Counted from the stretch's first letter, positions 37,578 to 49,956 are shown. The stretch: 64,000 bases of DNA from Chondrus crispus (GCF_000350225.1 NW_005178827.1:234320-298319); one strand, 5' to 3'. Numbers and translations: made by a program. The notes: generated by a model not told the origin, from the letters alone.

Positions 37578-40543
37578 GTGACGGCACGTCCTCGTGCCGA
37601 CCGGTCGGGTTCCGTATCTCCCCTGCAAGCCGTCCCGACGATCATCCTTGGCACGTCTATTCCGTTATCGGTATCTGCCGCCGCCTTCCCGGCCGACGAC
37701 CGCTCTGCGTGGACCCTCTCCGTCATGGGCAAGCGCCGGCGCCCCGGGCGAGCAGCTTGGCGGTCTTTCGCTCGGCCATGTGAGCTGGGCGCTAATTTCC
37801 ATGCGGTTGCGATTCCTGCTTCCTGACACGACTAACCTTATCCCATCCCCACTGACTTCTTGATCGACAAGTCCTAATCACCCTCTCTCACCCCTCTCTC
37901 ACACGTACAGTACCGATAACGTATCAAAGGACAGGGGAAAACCGGACGGTGCCAGCCACGACAGCGCCGGCAACACGGTCGAGGGCTGAGTCGAGACTGC
38001 CTCGCCTTCCCGTGTTGAGATTGCGCCGGATTATTCCCGTGCAGAGACTCCCGTAGCTCGTCCGAACGGTGGGTAGGTTAAGAGCAGCGACGGAAACGCC
38101 AGCTGCCCCCAACCCACTGGACAGAACCGAAGGCTCGACGGTAATACAAAGACCTCACTGGAGCCACGTCTCGAGGGCCGACAGGGCTTGGAATCTCTGG
38201 GAGATCTCCCGTCCAGTATTCCCGAGTCACGCGCTTGTCCACCGTCTGCAGAGGTCGGGGCGTGCAGTAGCTGCCCCGGAGATGCTCCGCGGACAGATTT
38301 CCCAACGGTGACACCGGGGAATAATTATCTTCGACGGTCAAGGGCCTGAGTGGGGCTCGGTTGGTCTCACGCTCCCGGAAGATACCGTAAGGACTTTTGC
38401 ACAGACGGCCGCCCCGGTAGTCGTAGAATAATTCCCCCTCGGGGAGCCCCTCGTAGTCATGGAAATCGAGAATAACACTGCCATGGACTAGTCTTTTGCG
38501 ACGGCAGCCCTGGCGGTGACAGGGTTCACCGAGGCAATTCCGATTCCGGTAGTGAGGGGTGAGGTGCCGGCTCCTGTGAAGGCGCCCGCGCCGCGCTCTC
38601 CACCGTGAAATACGCTAACTCCACTGGCCACACCGCTCAGTCACTCACCGCCTTGGTCTCCGCCCACTTATGGCGTTGAGGCCACAAATGTAGCTTTCCC
38701 GGCGGTTCCGTGGGCACATCTGTCATCCGGCGGGCCCTCGCGGCTCGGGTTTGGGGTGGCCGCCCCTCCGCGTAATCGCCGGGCAGGGGGGGACCCGATA
38801 CCCGGTACCAGCTCTCGGCCAGCCAGGGCGGGCCGTCGGTACAGTTCGCTCGCGTCTCGTGCGGGTCGCACCGAAATCCGATGCCGCCACCCAAGGATGC
38901 CCAGCGGTCGTTCGGGGCCAGCATCGAGGAGTCCCCTGGCGGTTTATCCGAGGGCATATGCTCGCCCAAGCGCGCGAGGCTCGACTAGGCATTATTCCGT
39001 GATGGTCATTCTCCCCTGACAGAATACTTGCATTCCTCGTCTTGCCTTTTCTTACCTGCGCGGACCCCCTTCACGGGAGGCCTCGTCAACTTTCCAAGCG
39101 GTCCGAGCGTGCGCTCCGGAGTAGGCGCAGCTTTTGTGGTCGATAGGCCCAGTGCGGGCCTTCCCCGGTCCGGTGCCGCTCCGTTTTCCTTCGCAGAAAA
39201 TCGCCCTTTTCCTTCGTAAATTATGCCCGATTTTCCGTTCGGGGGGTAGTCCTGGCCTCAAAACTGGCGTTTTTCTTTGTAAAACGTGCCTGGTTTTTCC
39301 GTTTGGCGGGTGGCTTTTTGCCTTTTTGACGAGCTCTCATTGGCTATTCCCTCAAATAGGCCGCGCTTTGAACCGCCACCAATGCGCTGCGGCGGACCCC
39401 CATTGGGTGTGGCTACCGGGTACAGTACCGCATGCACCACATGTACTGTACCCCGGCCATTCCGTAGCGGTGATTGGGTTTGTGGACGGAATGGCTTCAC
39501 AGCAATTCGTCCCCATCCCCCATCCTCCATGGCCGACCCCGGGGGCGCTCAGTGACCTGGGCGCTCTCTCGGGGGTCCCTGGAGGGTACCGTTCGGTTGC
39601 GCCCCGCCTTGGCGGGGCGCCAGGTACAGACCCAGGCCCCACCCGGAGGGCTACAGCGCCTCCCCATAAGCAGGGGCTCCTCCGGAGTAGTGGTGCCAAT
39701 TTACCGATGTACGGCACCCCCCCGGAGGGCTGGCCATTTTGTCACCTCGGACGCCCCTCTTTTCCACCGGCGCGTACAGTACGCGGGGGTCTCGACCCTT
39801 GCGGTTGCGGGGAGACCCCTCTGGCCTCGCTGGGTCCCTTTCCGGGGCGGTTGGGGGCGTACGGGTGCGCCGCCGGCAACTTCGCCAACAACCCCGATTT
39901 GGAAACTGTAAAAACCCAATAGAAACCAATAAAAACTGATCTCGTTTCCAAATCGGTTGACACCTCGCCATGACCGCTATTTCGGAGTGGATACCCCCGG
40001 GTCCGGCTTGACGCGGTGAGCACGATGCCGTTCTCGGACGTGGGATACGATTTTTATTGAGCCCGCTAGGGGTCAAAACGTAGCCCAAAGTCGACCGAAA
40101 TTGGGGGCTGGTCCCCCGGGGTCGACATTGACCGTTTTTCGGACCTTATACTGTCCGAAGCGGCTTGACCGGGAGTACGATGCCGTTGTCGGCGGTTGGT
40201 TACGATTTTTATTGATCCCGCTAGGGGCTCAAACGTAGCCCGAACTTCGACGTAATTGCCGATCCGATCGGTGTCACCCCTCACAATTTGGTCCCCGGAT
40301 TTTTGCCGCAGGCTACCGCACCGGTACGGGAATGAGACTTGGCATTTTTGCCACGTGTCGGGGCTCGCGCCGCCACTGCAAGTATCCGAGACGGTATTTA
40401 TCTTGGGCACCGCGGGCGTGCCGTACCTCCCCATCGTCGACCATGGTCGACCTCGGGGGATACCTAGTGACCTAGTCGATCCCCCTGAGGTCCCTGGATT
40501 TCACCGTTTCGGATTACACGCCTGACAGGCGGCGTGTACAGTA
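37578..40543 (-). other. Gypsy B region between pol and 3' LTR: no firm gene
   Basis: This is the position occupied by the antisense ORFs in element A, but no long frame with recognisable similarity remains on the antisense (+) strand. On the minus strand 38078-38614 is stop-free for 179 codons with protein-like composition (CHRQGCRRKRLVHGSVILDF, DYEGLPEGELFYDYRGG) but has no clear start. Internal degenerate duplications occur: about 40003-40110 with 40166-40260, and parts of 39390-39760 with 40370-40543 plus 41920-41980. Confidence 0.5.
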
Positions 40544-41919
40544 CAGAGAAAAATCTCGATACAGTGACCGCTCGTGACAGTGAACCCCCTCGGTACAGTG
40601 ACCGATGGCCAAAAAATTCTTGCCACCATTGCCCTGTGTGCCCACAAAGCCCACTTTCGTTTTCTACAGTGACCCCCTCACTACAGTGACCTTTCCTGTT
40701 GAGTGACCGGTATTTGCAGTGGGTCACTGTAGAAAAAGTATATTTTTAATTAACATTTGTAAGGTCACTCACGTGACGAGCTCGGAAAAAATGAGTCGAC
40801 CGTTGACTGACGACGACAGCGCTTGCGATAGCCAACAATGTTCTCTATCTCAATGTCCAAAAAGGCCAGAAAATCATCCCTCATGGATTTTGAGAATGGA
40901 TGCTCACTCTGGGCAAATAAATTTGCCTCCTTTCTCAAAGCCACAGCTGCTGCCTGCAAACGATTTAGAGAGGGCTTCTTTGCCTCACAGCGCTCTTCTT
41001 CTCTTTGTGCATCTGCCCCGGAGTCTGAGTCAGACTGATCCGTAGGCCCTCGGACCTCTTCCATGGCAGTAGAAACAGCTTGATCAAGCGCATTGTCGCT
41101 TGAAACTGGCACGCAAATATCCAGGCCATCTTCCATCCTGCTAAACTCCTGCAAATCTCCATTACTAAAACTTTCTACCACGTTCAATCGTGCCAACTCT
41201 TGCCAGTCGCTCATAATAAATGCATGTTGTTTCCCGTCCATTCGCAGTCCCCCAATGCCTCATTGTGGTTCTCAATACCATTGTCTGTATCGTTTTCTTC
41301 CTCTTTGAGCCACTCCTCTCCTTTTGCCTTTGCGCGTAACGCCTCCGATGCATTGACTGCAGACTCCGTAGAAGTAGCAGAGCTGCCAATCGCTTTCATT
41401 GCGGGCTCAGAGCGGTTGCCAACAGCAGTTTTTCGCTGCAAAATGTCGTCGCGTTGATAGGGTGCAACAATGCCAGTCGTTAGCCAACTGTTCAAAACCA
41501 CGCTCATAGGTACCATATCCCACGTGTACTCTACAGTATGTTTTGAGACTGGAAGAGTATGACACAGTGTCGTACTCGATGCTGATGTCAAGGCTTACAT
41601 CAGTGGCCTTCGCGGTAGCGAGAAGGCAGTTTTTGGATGGCCCTCAGCTCGTTGTTGGTGACACAAAGGTTGTTTTTTGGTTACTTTCAAGACTATTTGA
41701 GTTTCGCGCCAGCTTTGAGCTGCATCAGATGGGTGCAGGCCCCAGTTTTAGTAGCTTTTTAAGTTGTCAGCTCTGTCAGCTGGACTTCACCCCTTTGTTT
41801 GGGGCCGTTGCGGGGCACCTGGATCCAGCTCCAGTACAGTGACCCCCACCGGTTCAGTGACCCTAATGGCCTTTCCTGGTCGCAACCTTTAGGGGTCACT
41901 GTATCGAGACTTTTCTCTG
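40544..41919 (-). mobile_element. Tigger/pogo-like deletion derivative inside Gypsy B
   Basis: 1376 bp with inverted ends CAGAGAAAAATCTCGATACA (one mismatch between ends) and duplicated TA (40542-40543, 41920-41921). Subterminal GTCACTGTA-type motifs recur near both ends. It contains only the C-terminal part of a transposase gene. Confidence 0.88.
40765..41591 (-). pseudogene. C-terminal remnant of a Tigger-type transposase
   Basis: Two overlapping frames. The first (41591-41211) carries SVVLNSWLTTGIVAPYQR, the segment that follows the catalytic core in Tigger transposases. The second (41241-40765) has an acidic linker and the tail QSTVDSFFPSS, a common C-terminal signature in that family. 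The catalytic core and DNA-binding domains are missing, so the element cannot move by itself. Confidence 0.65.
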
Positions 41920-42169
41920 TATTTGACACACGGCACCTCCCCGGAGGGCTGGCCAATTTTGTAACTAAGGCACTTAGTTCGGGGGGGTTACGGAGTCGAC
42001 TGCCAGCCGTAGTTTAGAGAGTGCAAATCCCATCGTAGTGCGTATAGTTCCGAGCAGTAGTGACGGTTCCGTAGGCGGCTTCCGCCCCCCGCATACTCTA
42101 CATGCGGGTGGTGTCAACCGGTACAGTATCCGGGAGACCCCCCTTCTTAGCTTGCGCCACCGAGCGGAA

Positions 42170-44563
42170 CTAAGCTCGGTGGGCTCGCCAATACCGATCG
42201 ATAAGGGCTTGTGGTAGGCCCTCCGCGGGTTTGAATGTATCATCCGCGGGGGTGTAGCCATACCACCGCACTTTGTATTCCAAACCGGTAGGTGTGTCGC
42301 GATGCGCTACGAGACGCTCGACGACGAACTCCTCGAGGGTATTAGCACCGTTCCCATGGGGAGGGTTCATCCGTTCGGAAGGGGCACTTATGCCTCCTGT
42401 ACGTATGGTCCGGTCCCCCGGGCCCCTCGGCATCCGCGTGACGCGGTCAATACTGACTCGTACGGGAAGCCTGTCTTGCTCCACAGTAACGGTCGTGTCC
42501 GTGGCTTGGCGGACCTGAAAGGGTCCTTCCGTCCTCGGTAAAAGCTTGACGGACATGTCGTCCGTCCCAAGCCCCTGTCCGTCACGGCCACGTCGTTCAG
42601 CCGCTCGGAGGGCTCGGGGAGGGCGATCCACGTAGACTTGGTCGCCCTCCTGTATTACTGGTCGGAATCGGACTTTCTTATCGAAGTTCTCCTTATACTG
42701 CTTTTGGGCCGCGGTTATCTTTACCCGCGCACGGTCGAGGACATCCTGTAGCTTGCGAAGAGTCGCCCGCTTGTACTGTACGGGAGTACGTGGGTCGTCA
42801 TGGGCGACTCCCGCAGCCTGGGGCGCTGTACCCGCGACGGTTAATCCGGACGGTTGTCTTGTCAACACCAGGTCAAACGGAATAGTCTCCGTTGACCGGT
42901 GGACTTGTTTGTTATAAGCATACGTCAGAGGCTGGAGGAAGTCATCCCAGTCTCGCTGGTGCTCCTCTACATAATGTCGGAGCCTCTGTACGATGGTCTT
43001 ATTAAACCGTTCGGTCTGCCCGTTAGTTTGGGGGTGGTAGGCTGTCGTGAAATAGTGACGTATGCCTAGCAATGCGGACACGGCGTCGAAGAACTTCGCC
43101 GCAAATTGCGGACCGTTATCGGTAAGGACGTACTGTGGTGCTCCGTAGAAGTACACCCAGTTGTCCAGGAATGCGTTAGCCACCACGGCTGCGGTTGTCG
43201 TACGAAGCGCAATACTGCGCGTGAGCTTCGAGAACCGGTCGGTAATCACAGGGACGAACAGATTCCCATGTGCGGTCTTCGGCAACGGACCCAGGAGGTC
43301 CATTGCGACAAACTCCAAGGGTCCGGCCGCCGGGAATAGTTTCATGTCCTTTTGATGACGTACAATCGTGCCGCGTGTCGCAGAGCACGATTGAAAGTTC
43401 CGTACGGTGGCGTACACGTCGTTGGCCATGTGGGGCCAGTAGTACTCCCTTCTCAGGGTATAGTACATCCTGGTCCCACCGGGGTGTCCGGCCAACCTCG
43501 GGTGGTGTGCCAAAGACAGAACCTTGGCCCTTAACCGTTTCGGGACGACGCGTTGCAGTTTCCCATCAAGAGGGGACCTCCGCACCAAGAAACCGTAACG
43601 GTCCACGTCATACTTAGAGTCTGGCAATCCGACGGTTCGGGCGGCATGGGTGCAGAACTCGTCCGCCGACTGTGCTTGGATAAATTCCACAACCGACAGG
43701 GATTATACGTCCGTTTGTTCGGGAGTTACGTCAAGGGCCTGGGGCCTCTCTCGCGCATTCCCGGGACTCCGTTCGGTAGCTGGGGCCCAGTCAATATCGA
43801 CGGGCCCCACGTTAGGCTCCTGTCTTGACACTTGAACGACGAAGCACGGGACTTCGGCGCCTACCGCGGCGGTTTCCCCTTCGTCCGTCCGGAAGCGAGA
43901 TACCCCATCCGCCAATTTGTGTTTGACACCCGGCCCGTACTGTACGTCGTAGTCATACTCCGCCAGGCGTAACCGCCAGCGGGCGAGCCGTCCGGAGCTG
44001 TCCGCCAAATTGAAGACCCACCGGAGGGCCTCATGGTCCGTTCGGAGATTGAAGGTGGCACCGTACAGGTAAGGGCGTAATGCCAGGATGCTCCAGACGA
44101 CTGCAAGGCACTCGTTCTCGGTCGTCGTGTAATTCTTCTCAGCATCCGTGAGACTACGGCTGCAGTAGCCAATCGGTAATTTATCTCTGTTCGGTTGGTC
44201 TTGCAGCAGGGCACACCCCACTTGGTACGCACATGCGTCCGTGTCGAGTGTGTACTTGTAACCGTGACGGGGTAGAGCCAGGATGGGCGGTGAGACCAGC
44301 CTCTTCTTTAGCTCGGCAAAGGCCTCATATTCCGAATCGGATAGGACTCCCAGTTCAAAGGGGTGATCTTTGCTCGTCTTCCTATAGAGGGGAGCGGCAA
44401 TTTTGGTGAAGTTCGGGACAAACCGCCTGTAGACATTGCACATCCCCAGGAAGGAGCGTAATTCCGTTTGGTTAGAGGGAGGTAGCCCCCGCTCGATAGC
44501 GATGACGTTGCGCCTCTCGACCTCTAACCGTCCCGGTCGGATTATGTGCTCCAGGTACGTCAC
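42170..44563 (-). pseudogene. pol: Pol of Gypsy B: RT end, RNase H, integrase, chromodomain (one in-frame stop)
   Basis: One frame from 44563 to 42170 broken by a single TAA at 43703-43705. Upstream part: NQTELRSFLGMCNVYRRFV, then RNase H (YTLDTDACAYQVGCALLQ, TENECLAVVW). After the stop: integrase zinc region (HHPRLAGHPGGTRMY), core D in FVAMDLLGPLP, D in VLTDNGPQF and E in NGQTERFNK, and a C-terminal chromodomain (EEFVVERLVAHRD, EYKVRWYGYTPADDTF). Collinear with element A over its whole length. In A the segment around the stop is intact (TPEERDAASISVEEFLREQA), showing that the TAA is secondary. Confidence 0.9.
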
Positions 44564-45372
44564 TGAAGTGTCGAAGAATGTACATTTCGATATCTTCAGC
44601 GATACCCCGGCGGTTTACAGCAGTTGTAGTACCTCCCGAACGTGGTCGAGGTGTTCCGTAACGGATTAGAGTACACGATGACGTCATCCAAGTACACCAA
44701 TGCGGTTTCCCATTTAACTCGGGAGAGGATGATGTCCACAGCCCTTTGGAAAGTGGCTGGGGCATTCTTTAAACCGAACGGCATCCGCACAAACCGGTAT
44801 AGACCGCAGTGCGACGCGAACGTCGTCTTATCGCGGTCCTCCTCGGCGACTTCAACTTGCCAGTATTCACTATTGCAATCAAGCGTAGTGAATACTGTAG
44901 CGTCGCCGAGTGAGTCGATGCACTCATCCATTCGCGGTAGGGGATAGGAATCCCGGATGGTAAGTGCGTTTAGCTTGCGGTAGTCCACACAGAACCGCAT
45001 GCTACCGTCCTTTTTGGGTACGAAGACCACAGGACTGGCCCATTCTGCCGTGGCCGGCTCGATGACGCCGGCCCGCAGCATGCGGTTCACCTCGGTTTTT
45101 TCCTTTTCCCCTGCAGATGGACCAGCCCTGTACGGAGCTTGGTAGATGGGATTGGCCCCCGCCTGGAGGTCGATGCGGTGCTCGGTGGCACCAATCTTCC
45201 CGAGGCGGCCATTCCAAATCTCCTTGAATTCGGAGAGCATAGCTACTATTTTTTTCGCGGAGCTCTCCGTCTTCCTCACCGATGTGGACATCCTCGGTCC
45301 ACAATCGGGGAGCTTCATCGGTGTCGTTTCTCTCCTGTTCTTCTTCCGTATCGGACTTGTCTTGTCCGGCAT
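44564..45372 (-). pseudogene. pol: Pol of Gypsy B: reverse transcriptase (frameshifted at its 3' end)
   Basis: The frame from 45372 carries the RT blocks FVPKKDGSMRFCVDYRKLN, FTTLDCNSEYWQ, MPFGLKNAPATFQ and the catalytic YLDD (ALVYLDDVIVYS). Shortly after YLDD the frame shifts (LRNTSTTFGRYYN is out of frame), and the next Pol segment resumes in another frame by 44563. Element A keeps a continuous frame over this junction, so the shift is a mutation in B. Confidence 0.88.
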
Positions 45373-45507
45373 CCTATACGGTACCCAAAGGGGGTACTGT
45401 AGGGGGAAGATTATTTTTGTTTCCTCCCCCCTCCTTAGCTTCAGCCACTCCTGTGGCTGGCTGAAGGGTTAGGATGTGTGTCGGCGATGGTAGCGCGAGT
45501 CCGATAA

Positions 45508-45896
45508 GAGCAAGGCAACCAGTGCGCTAATTTATAGCGCACATTTTTAGCCATGCAGCGCTCTAAAGAGTGCGCAACACAACAAGTGCGTCGCCATATG
45601 TGACGGCCCGCAAGGGGCTGAGTATTAATTTTTCCCAAGTTTTTCGCCAAGACAAGGGGTCTGGAGCACGGCGCATATAGCACTCGTAAGATGATTGGTT
45701 ATAGTGATTATGAAATATCGATGAATTCTGAGTGATCGGGTGCTATATCCATTTCTATCCTGCGCCAGGAAAGAAACGAATATAGAGATAGTTGCTTCCC
45801 GATAGCAACCGAAAAAAGCGATTAGCGCACCAGTTGACATGCCAACAGGGGAAAATCTCTAAAATTTTGAAATTTAGCGCACTGGTTGCCTTACTC
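45508..45896. mobile_element. Tourist-like (Harbinger-type) MITE in Gypsy B pol
   Basis: 389 bp with inverted ends GAGCAAGGCAACCAGTGCGC / GAGTAAGGCAACCAGTGCGC and a TAA (TTA) duplication at 45505-45507 and 45897-45899. Removing it restores the Pol reading KHTV-(V/I)GLALPSPTHIL seen in element A. It holds no coding capacity. Confidence 0.9.
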
Positions 45897-46721
45897 TAAC
45901 AGTGTGTTTGGGGAGATGGACCGCATTATGGCTAAAATTGCTCATTATTACCGAAAACGGAATGTCTGGCTTTATATCCATGACTCCCTGCGCCATAAGC
46001 GACAGGTTCTTCTCTGCCGTGCGGGGATGATTCTGTAAGAAGCAGAGCCCGGCGACCGGCGTCGCCACCCGTACGGTTGCTTGCGTCAAGGGGGGAATTG
46101 TAATTCCCCGCACCATGCGTATTTTCCGAGACGGTGTGTTGCTCGGAAACGGCTTGGTTCTTGGCGATTTTTCTGTTTCCGTTCGGTGTTCCTTATGAGT
46201 AAATTTGGATGCCGTCGTGCCTGTAAGTGCGACTGAGGGGGCATGATGGAAGAGAACCCTCCGTCGCGGTGGTAGAATTACCTTGATATGTTGGTCTATA
46301 AAGGTGGTCCCTAATATACAATCCACAGGCAGGAGGGTGACCACGAGAAACTTGACCCTGGCTGTGAAATCTCCGATGCGGACGTACAGTGTAAGCTGTC
46401 CAAGGGCGCTCATTGAGGGATTGGAGGGGTCCACCAGCGGTGCGCTCTTTTCCAGAGGGATGGCCGCACGCCATGGCTCGGCGACACAGAGTATATGGAT
46501 GAGGTTGGGCGCTGCCCCCGAGTCTAGGACTGGGGACAGTGCCCGCATATTCGCTTGTCGCAGCCCTACTGTGGCGGAAACCTTATAGTTCTGCCTCTTG
46601 AAGAAGCAGATAGGTTCCGCTGCGGTCTGCGCGTCTTCCGTTCGGTTCGGTTCTGCTGCCTGAGTTGAGGGGGAAGGATCCTCTGGGGTGAGGCAGACAG
46701 GGAGTTGTGACGACGTCGCCT
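45897..46721 (-). pseudogene. pol: Pol of Gypsy B: protease region, interrupted by the MITE
   Basis: The frame carries ICFFKRQNYKVSATVG, the protease active site PVLDSGAAPNLIH, DCILGTTFIDQHIK and HLPKHTV, all collinear with element A. The MITE is inserted directly after HTV; the linker of Pol (GLALPSPTHILTL) resumes at about 45505 downward. It is joined to gag in the same relative frame as in element A (RVEAT versus RVEAS across the gag stop). Confidence 0.85.
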
Positions 46722-49222
46722 CTACGCGTCCTCCCTGTCTTCCCCCGTGAGTTGGAGATCCTCCTCCTCCTCAGCGACCAGGTTCTCCGCCTTGTAGACC
46801 CCCTCGTCCACCAGGATGACCGGCGTGGTTTGAGATGAGAGATTTCCTCGCCACACCGGTCCCTGTGGACGACTGAATGGAGACCCAGGGCGGAGCCCCT
46901 GTCGGATGCGTAACTCTTGATAGTTCGATTCCCTCGCTGCTAGGAGCTGGGCTCGCAGCGAGGCGTCCGCGACAATAGGGCAGCTTTCCTGTCGGTGAGT
47001 GGGATCCAGACAGAACCGGCACGGAGGCGGTCTCCACCTTGCGCGTTGGTCCTCGCTTCCGTAGCGGCGGCCATAACCGGCTACAGTGGACGTTGGGGCT
47101 ACATGCTCTCCCACTGACGGTACCGGAGAAGGATGGAAACTTGTTGCCGGCGAGCTCACGGTACTTGCGTGTACTGTGGGGCTCGTCATCGCCAATATTC
47201 CTTCTGCGTTGGGTGAGGCGCCTGTATAGGCGGCCTCCGACGAGGACTCGACGGATAACACCGGAATCTTTCTTACCGAGCGGTTAAAGGCAATCTTGCC
47301 TGTCGCGTCACGGGACGCGACGTTCGATGGCAATAAGTGCCGCCTTGCCGAACGGTGTGTCTCCCCGATAGCTTGTGCGTACCTAGCGACCACCTGATAG
47401 TCTACCGTGGCGTGTGTCGCTAGATAATTCCGCACTTGCGCGCGCGTCGCTGGGAGCAATCCCTCGACGTACAGCGACTTTGAGCCGACGATCTGAGAAG
47501 ACAGTACCGCATCGGAGGGCCTTGTCCCACAGCTGATTGTTGTAGGCTTCTTCCGTCATGTTAGAACTCTGACGGAAGAAACTTCCTTCCGTCAGAGTTC
47601 AGAGTGGTTTGAAACCACTTCGGTGTAGGCCTCGGCGATAGGTTCGTCGGTAGCGTAGGTCCGCAAAAGGAAATTGACTACCTCCTCGTAACTCACGAGC
47701 ATGTCGCGTTGCTCGGCGTCCCCCGCCATGTTATTACCCATAAGACGGGACTGCAGTAGAGCATGCGCCTGTCCGGTTAAGTAGATTTGGAAGAACCATA
47801 CGGCAGCTCCCTGGCTTACCCTACCCCATTATGGTCGCAAGCCATCTTAAACCGGGCAAGGAAGCCCAATACCGCTATCGGATCTTGTCCACTGAACGCG
47901 TGAGATTTCATCTGCACGTCCAGCTTCTTGCGGATACGGCTGATATGCCGCGCGACCTCGGAATTATACCGGGCGCTGCAACGTTCCAACCGGTAGGTCT
48001 TGTAATTAACCGCTTTGGTGAATAAATCATTAAGCGGTTTAATCACATGGATCCTCTTGGTGGGGGCTGACCGTTCGGTAGCCCGACGACTTCTACCCGG
48101 TCGGCGCCCCTGGTCGTGCGGCTCGGGGTCTGTACTGTAGCCCTCTGAGCCGGACCACTTGCGTCGGTGGCTACGGTCTCGCCGGCTGTCCGGGTGGCGC
48201 CGACTTTCGTCGCTGGTCGAATCAGGCGAGCTTCCGTCGGAGGGAAATTCACCTCGTCCACGGCGGGCTCCAGCCCGAGACCTATAGGGACGGTAATCTT
48301 GCCGGACGACTTTTCTGTCACCGTACGGTTCTTCATCGGAGTACTCCTCCTCTTCCTCCGGTAATGGCCCGCGCCTTGTGCGTCTGGACTTGGGACCGTA
48401 ACGGAAAGACAAGCGATTTTCTGTCTCGCCATACCTCGTCAGATTTTCTGCCTCATGACGAGGGTGTCTTCCGTATCGGTCATAGGTCGCGGGGTCCTTG
48501 TCTGTCGGACCCCGTGTAACACCCTGAAGTTCGGGCAGGTATATAGGTGGGTCCTCCGGGTGAGGGCCCGCCTCCGGGTGGGGGGCCATATATACCTGTG
48601 TCTTTCTTGTATCTCCCGTTTCGGCTCTTATTAATTTGAGAGGTGCCGTAGCGGTCGTAGGAGGTTGAGGTGCCTCAGCTACAGTACCGTTCGGATTGAA
48701 GTTGGCGAGGCGAGCCTCGACAGCTATGTTGATAGCTGTCTGGAGGCTCAGCCCCAACGGTGTAAGATGATTTCCAGGGTCGAGTGCCTCTCGGAGCTCA
48801 CGCTGTACGAGGGCACCGACGATGTGGTCGATGACGGGCGTGACGACGGCCCGGACTTGTTCGTCCACAAGCGGCGGAACCGTTCGGTTAATCACACCCT
48901 CGACGTGGCGAGGAACCTCTTTAACGAGAGCTTCCTCCAGCCCCTTCTGCATGCGCGGCCAGAGGGTATTTAATGCCCACTGGGAGCGGTTCTCGGTACC
49001 CGCTCGACCAGCGAGGACCGGGACCGCCCCAGGGGCCGTCCCCTCCGTATTGGTTGGGTTCTGACCTGTACCGGGTGTCACCCGTAGCAGTGACTCCGGG
49101 TTTTCGACACGGGGGCGCACGGACCCGGGTGGTCCGCTGCGCGTACTCGCCCTGGCTGAGCCGGAGCGAGTACTGCCCCGTCCCGAACCGGAGTCTTCCG
49201 CAGGGGTTCCGGTCGGATTCAT
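46722..49222 (-). pseudogene. gag: Gag of Gypsy B, frameshifted
   Basis: Starts MNPTGTPAEDSG at 49222 and reads as one frame to 47816 (468 codons), through the Arg/Asp-rich region and the capsid start (PLNDLFTKAVNYKTYRLE). It lacks the 21-residue repeats of A. The frame breaks near 47816 (HNGVG then stop) and again near 47560-47600 at a snapback duplication, then resumes at 47459 to 46722 with the zinc knuckle CRFCLDPTHRQESC and the acidic C terminus. It ends GEDREDA with TAG, as in A (GEAGEDA). Confidence 0.88.
47564..47600. repeat. Snapback inverted duplication inside Gypsy B gag
   Basis: GAACTCTGACGGAAG (47564-47578) and CTTCCGTCAGAGTTC (47586-47600) are perfect inverse copies separated by 7 bases. 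Element A has only one copy here (TTCCGTCAGAGCTC), so a short palindromic duplication arose in B and helped break gag. Confidence 0.9.
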
Positions 49223-49339
49223 CTTGACTTCTTGCTTGAACCGGGGGTTGATACGTGTTTTTCAACTTGTCCACGTACCGAATCGGATGTCTTCTTTCCT
49301 GAGCTCGACAGTGAGGGTCTAGAAACCCCAGGCGTCCCT

Positions 49340-49353
49340 CCACAAGAGTACCA
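49340..49353 (-). other. Primer binding site of Gypsy B
   Basis: TGGTACTCTTGTGG on the minus strand, three bases after the 5' LTR end; identical to that of element A. Confidence 0.75.
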
Positions 49354-49356
49354 AAA

Positions 49357-49956
49357 TGTGGTACAACCGTAGGGACGCTAAACCGTAAACAGAAAAGGAC
49401 AGGCTGTACCTAAAATGAGGGAGCTTGGGGGACGGCTTCACTGGAGCGTCAGGTAGAATAATCCGGAACGGTAGGAAGCACAGGACAAGGGAGATACACT
49501 GCACTGGACACGTGCAGTCGTACTGGGGTGTAGAGCAGGACGACCGGTGGCGAGCTGGAAACCTGAGGGACTTACTTAACCGTACGGTAAAGAACTACGG
49601 TAGGAAGTAAGGGGAGGCGTGCTTGCCTCGGTTTACCTCCAGCCCGGTGCCCCCCTATCTTATACGCCCTAGTAGGGCGGTGGCACCGGACGGACTACAG
49701 TAGCTGTACATACTGTAGCCAGCTTACTGCAGCTTACGGTAACTAAAAATGACTACTGTACTAACCCACCGATCGGTCACGCACCACGTGTACACCTGCA
49801 CTAACTGGTGCCACTAACTACACGTGGACTCTCACGTGGCCACATATACACGTGCTGGCCACGTATGCACCGTATCGGTTAACATCTTACTACTGTACTT
49901 GGCGAGGCCTCTGGCGCCGGCCTAGTACAGTAGCGCCACTTGGCAATTGTACCACA
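49357..49956 (-). repeat. 5' LTR of Gypsy B
   Basis: 600 bp, TGTGGTACAACCG to ATTGTACCACA on the plus strand, followed by the ATAGC duplication. It is the intact counterpart of the split LTR at 34588-37562. Confidence 0.94.

Larger units (their letters stand above)
34588..49956 (-). mobile_element. Gypsy (chromovirus) LTR retrotransposon B, with nested DNA transposons
   Basis: A 15.4 kb element on the minus strand between ATAGC duplications. The 5' LTR is at 49357-49956 and the 3' LTR at 34588-37562. Nested in it are a pogo-like transposon (35124-37496), a Tigger-like derivative (40544-41919) and a Tourist-like MITE (45508-45896). Without them the length is about 11.2 kb, close to element A. 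Gag and Pol match A closely, but there are several frameshifts and stops. Confidence 0.93.

Noticed and set aside
38637..38969. Resemblance of ESWYRVSGPPLPGDYAE in Gypsy B to DSWYSVANRAPWGEDAARE in the antisense ORF of Gypsy A
   Set aside because: Too short, and it would require the gene to be sense in B but antisense in A; probably chance.
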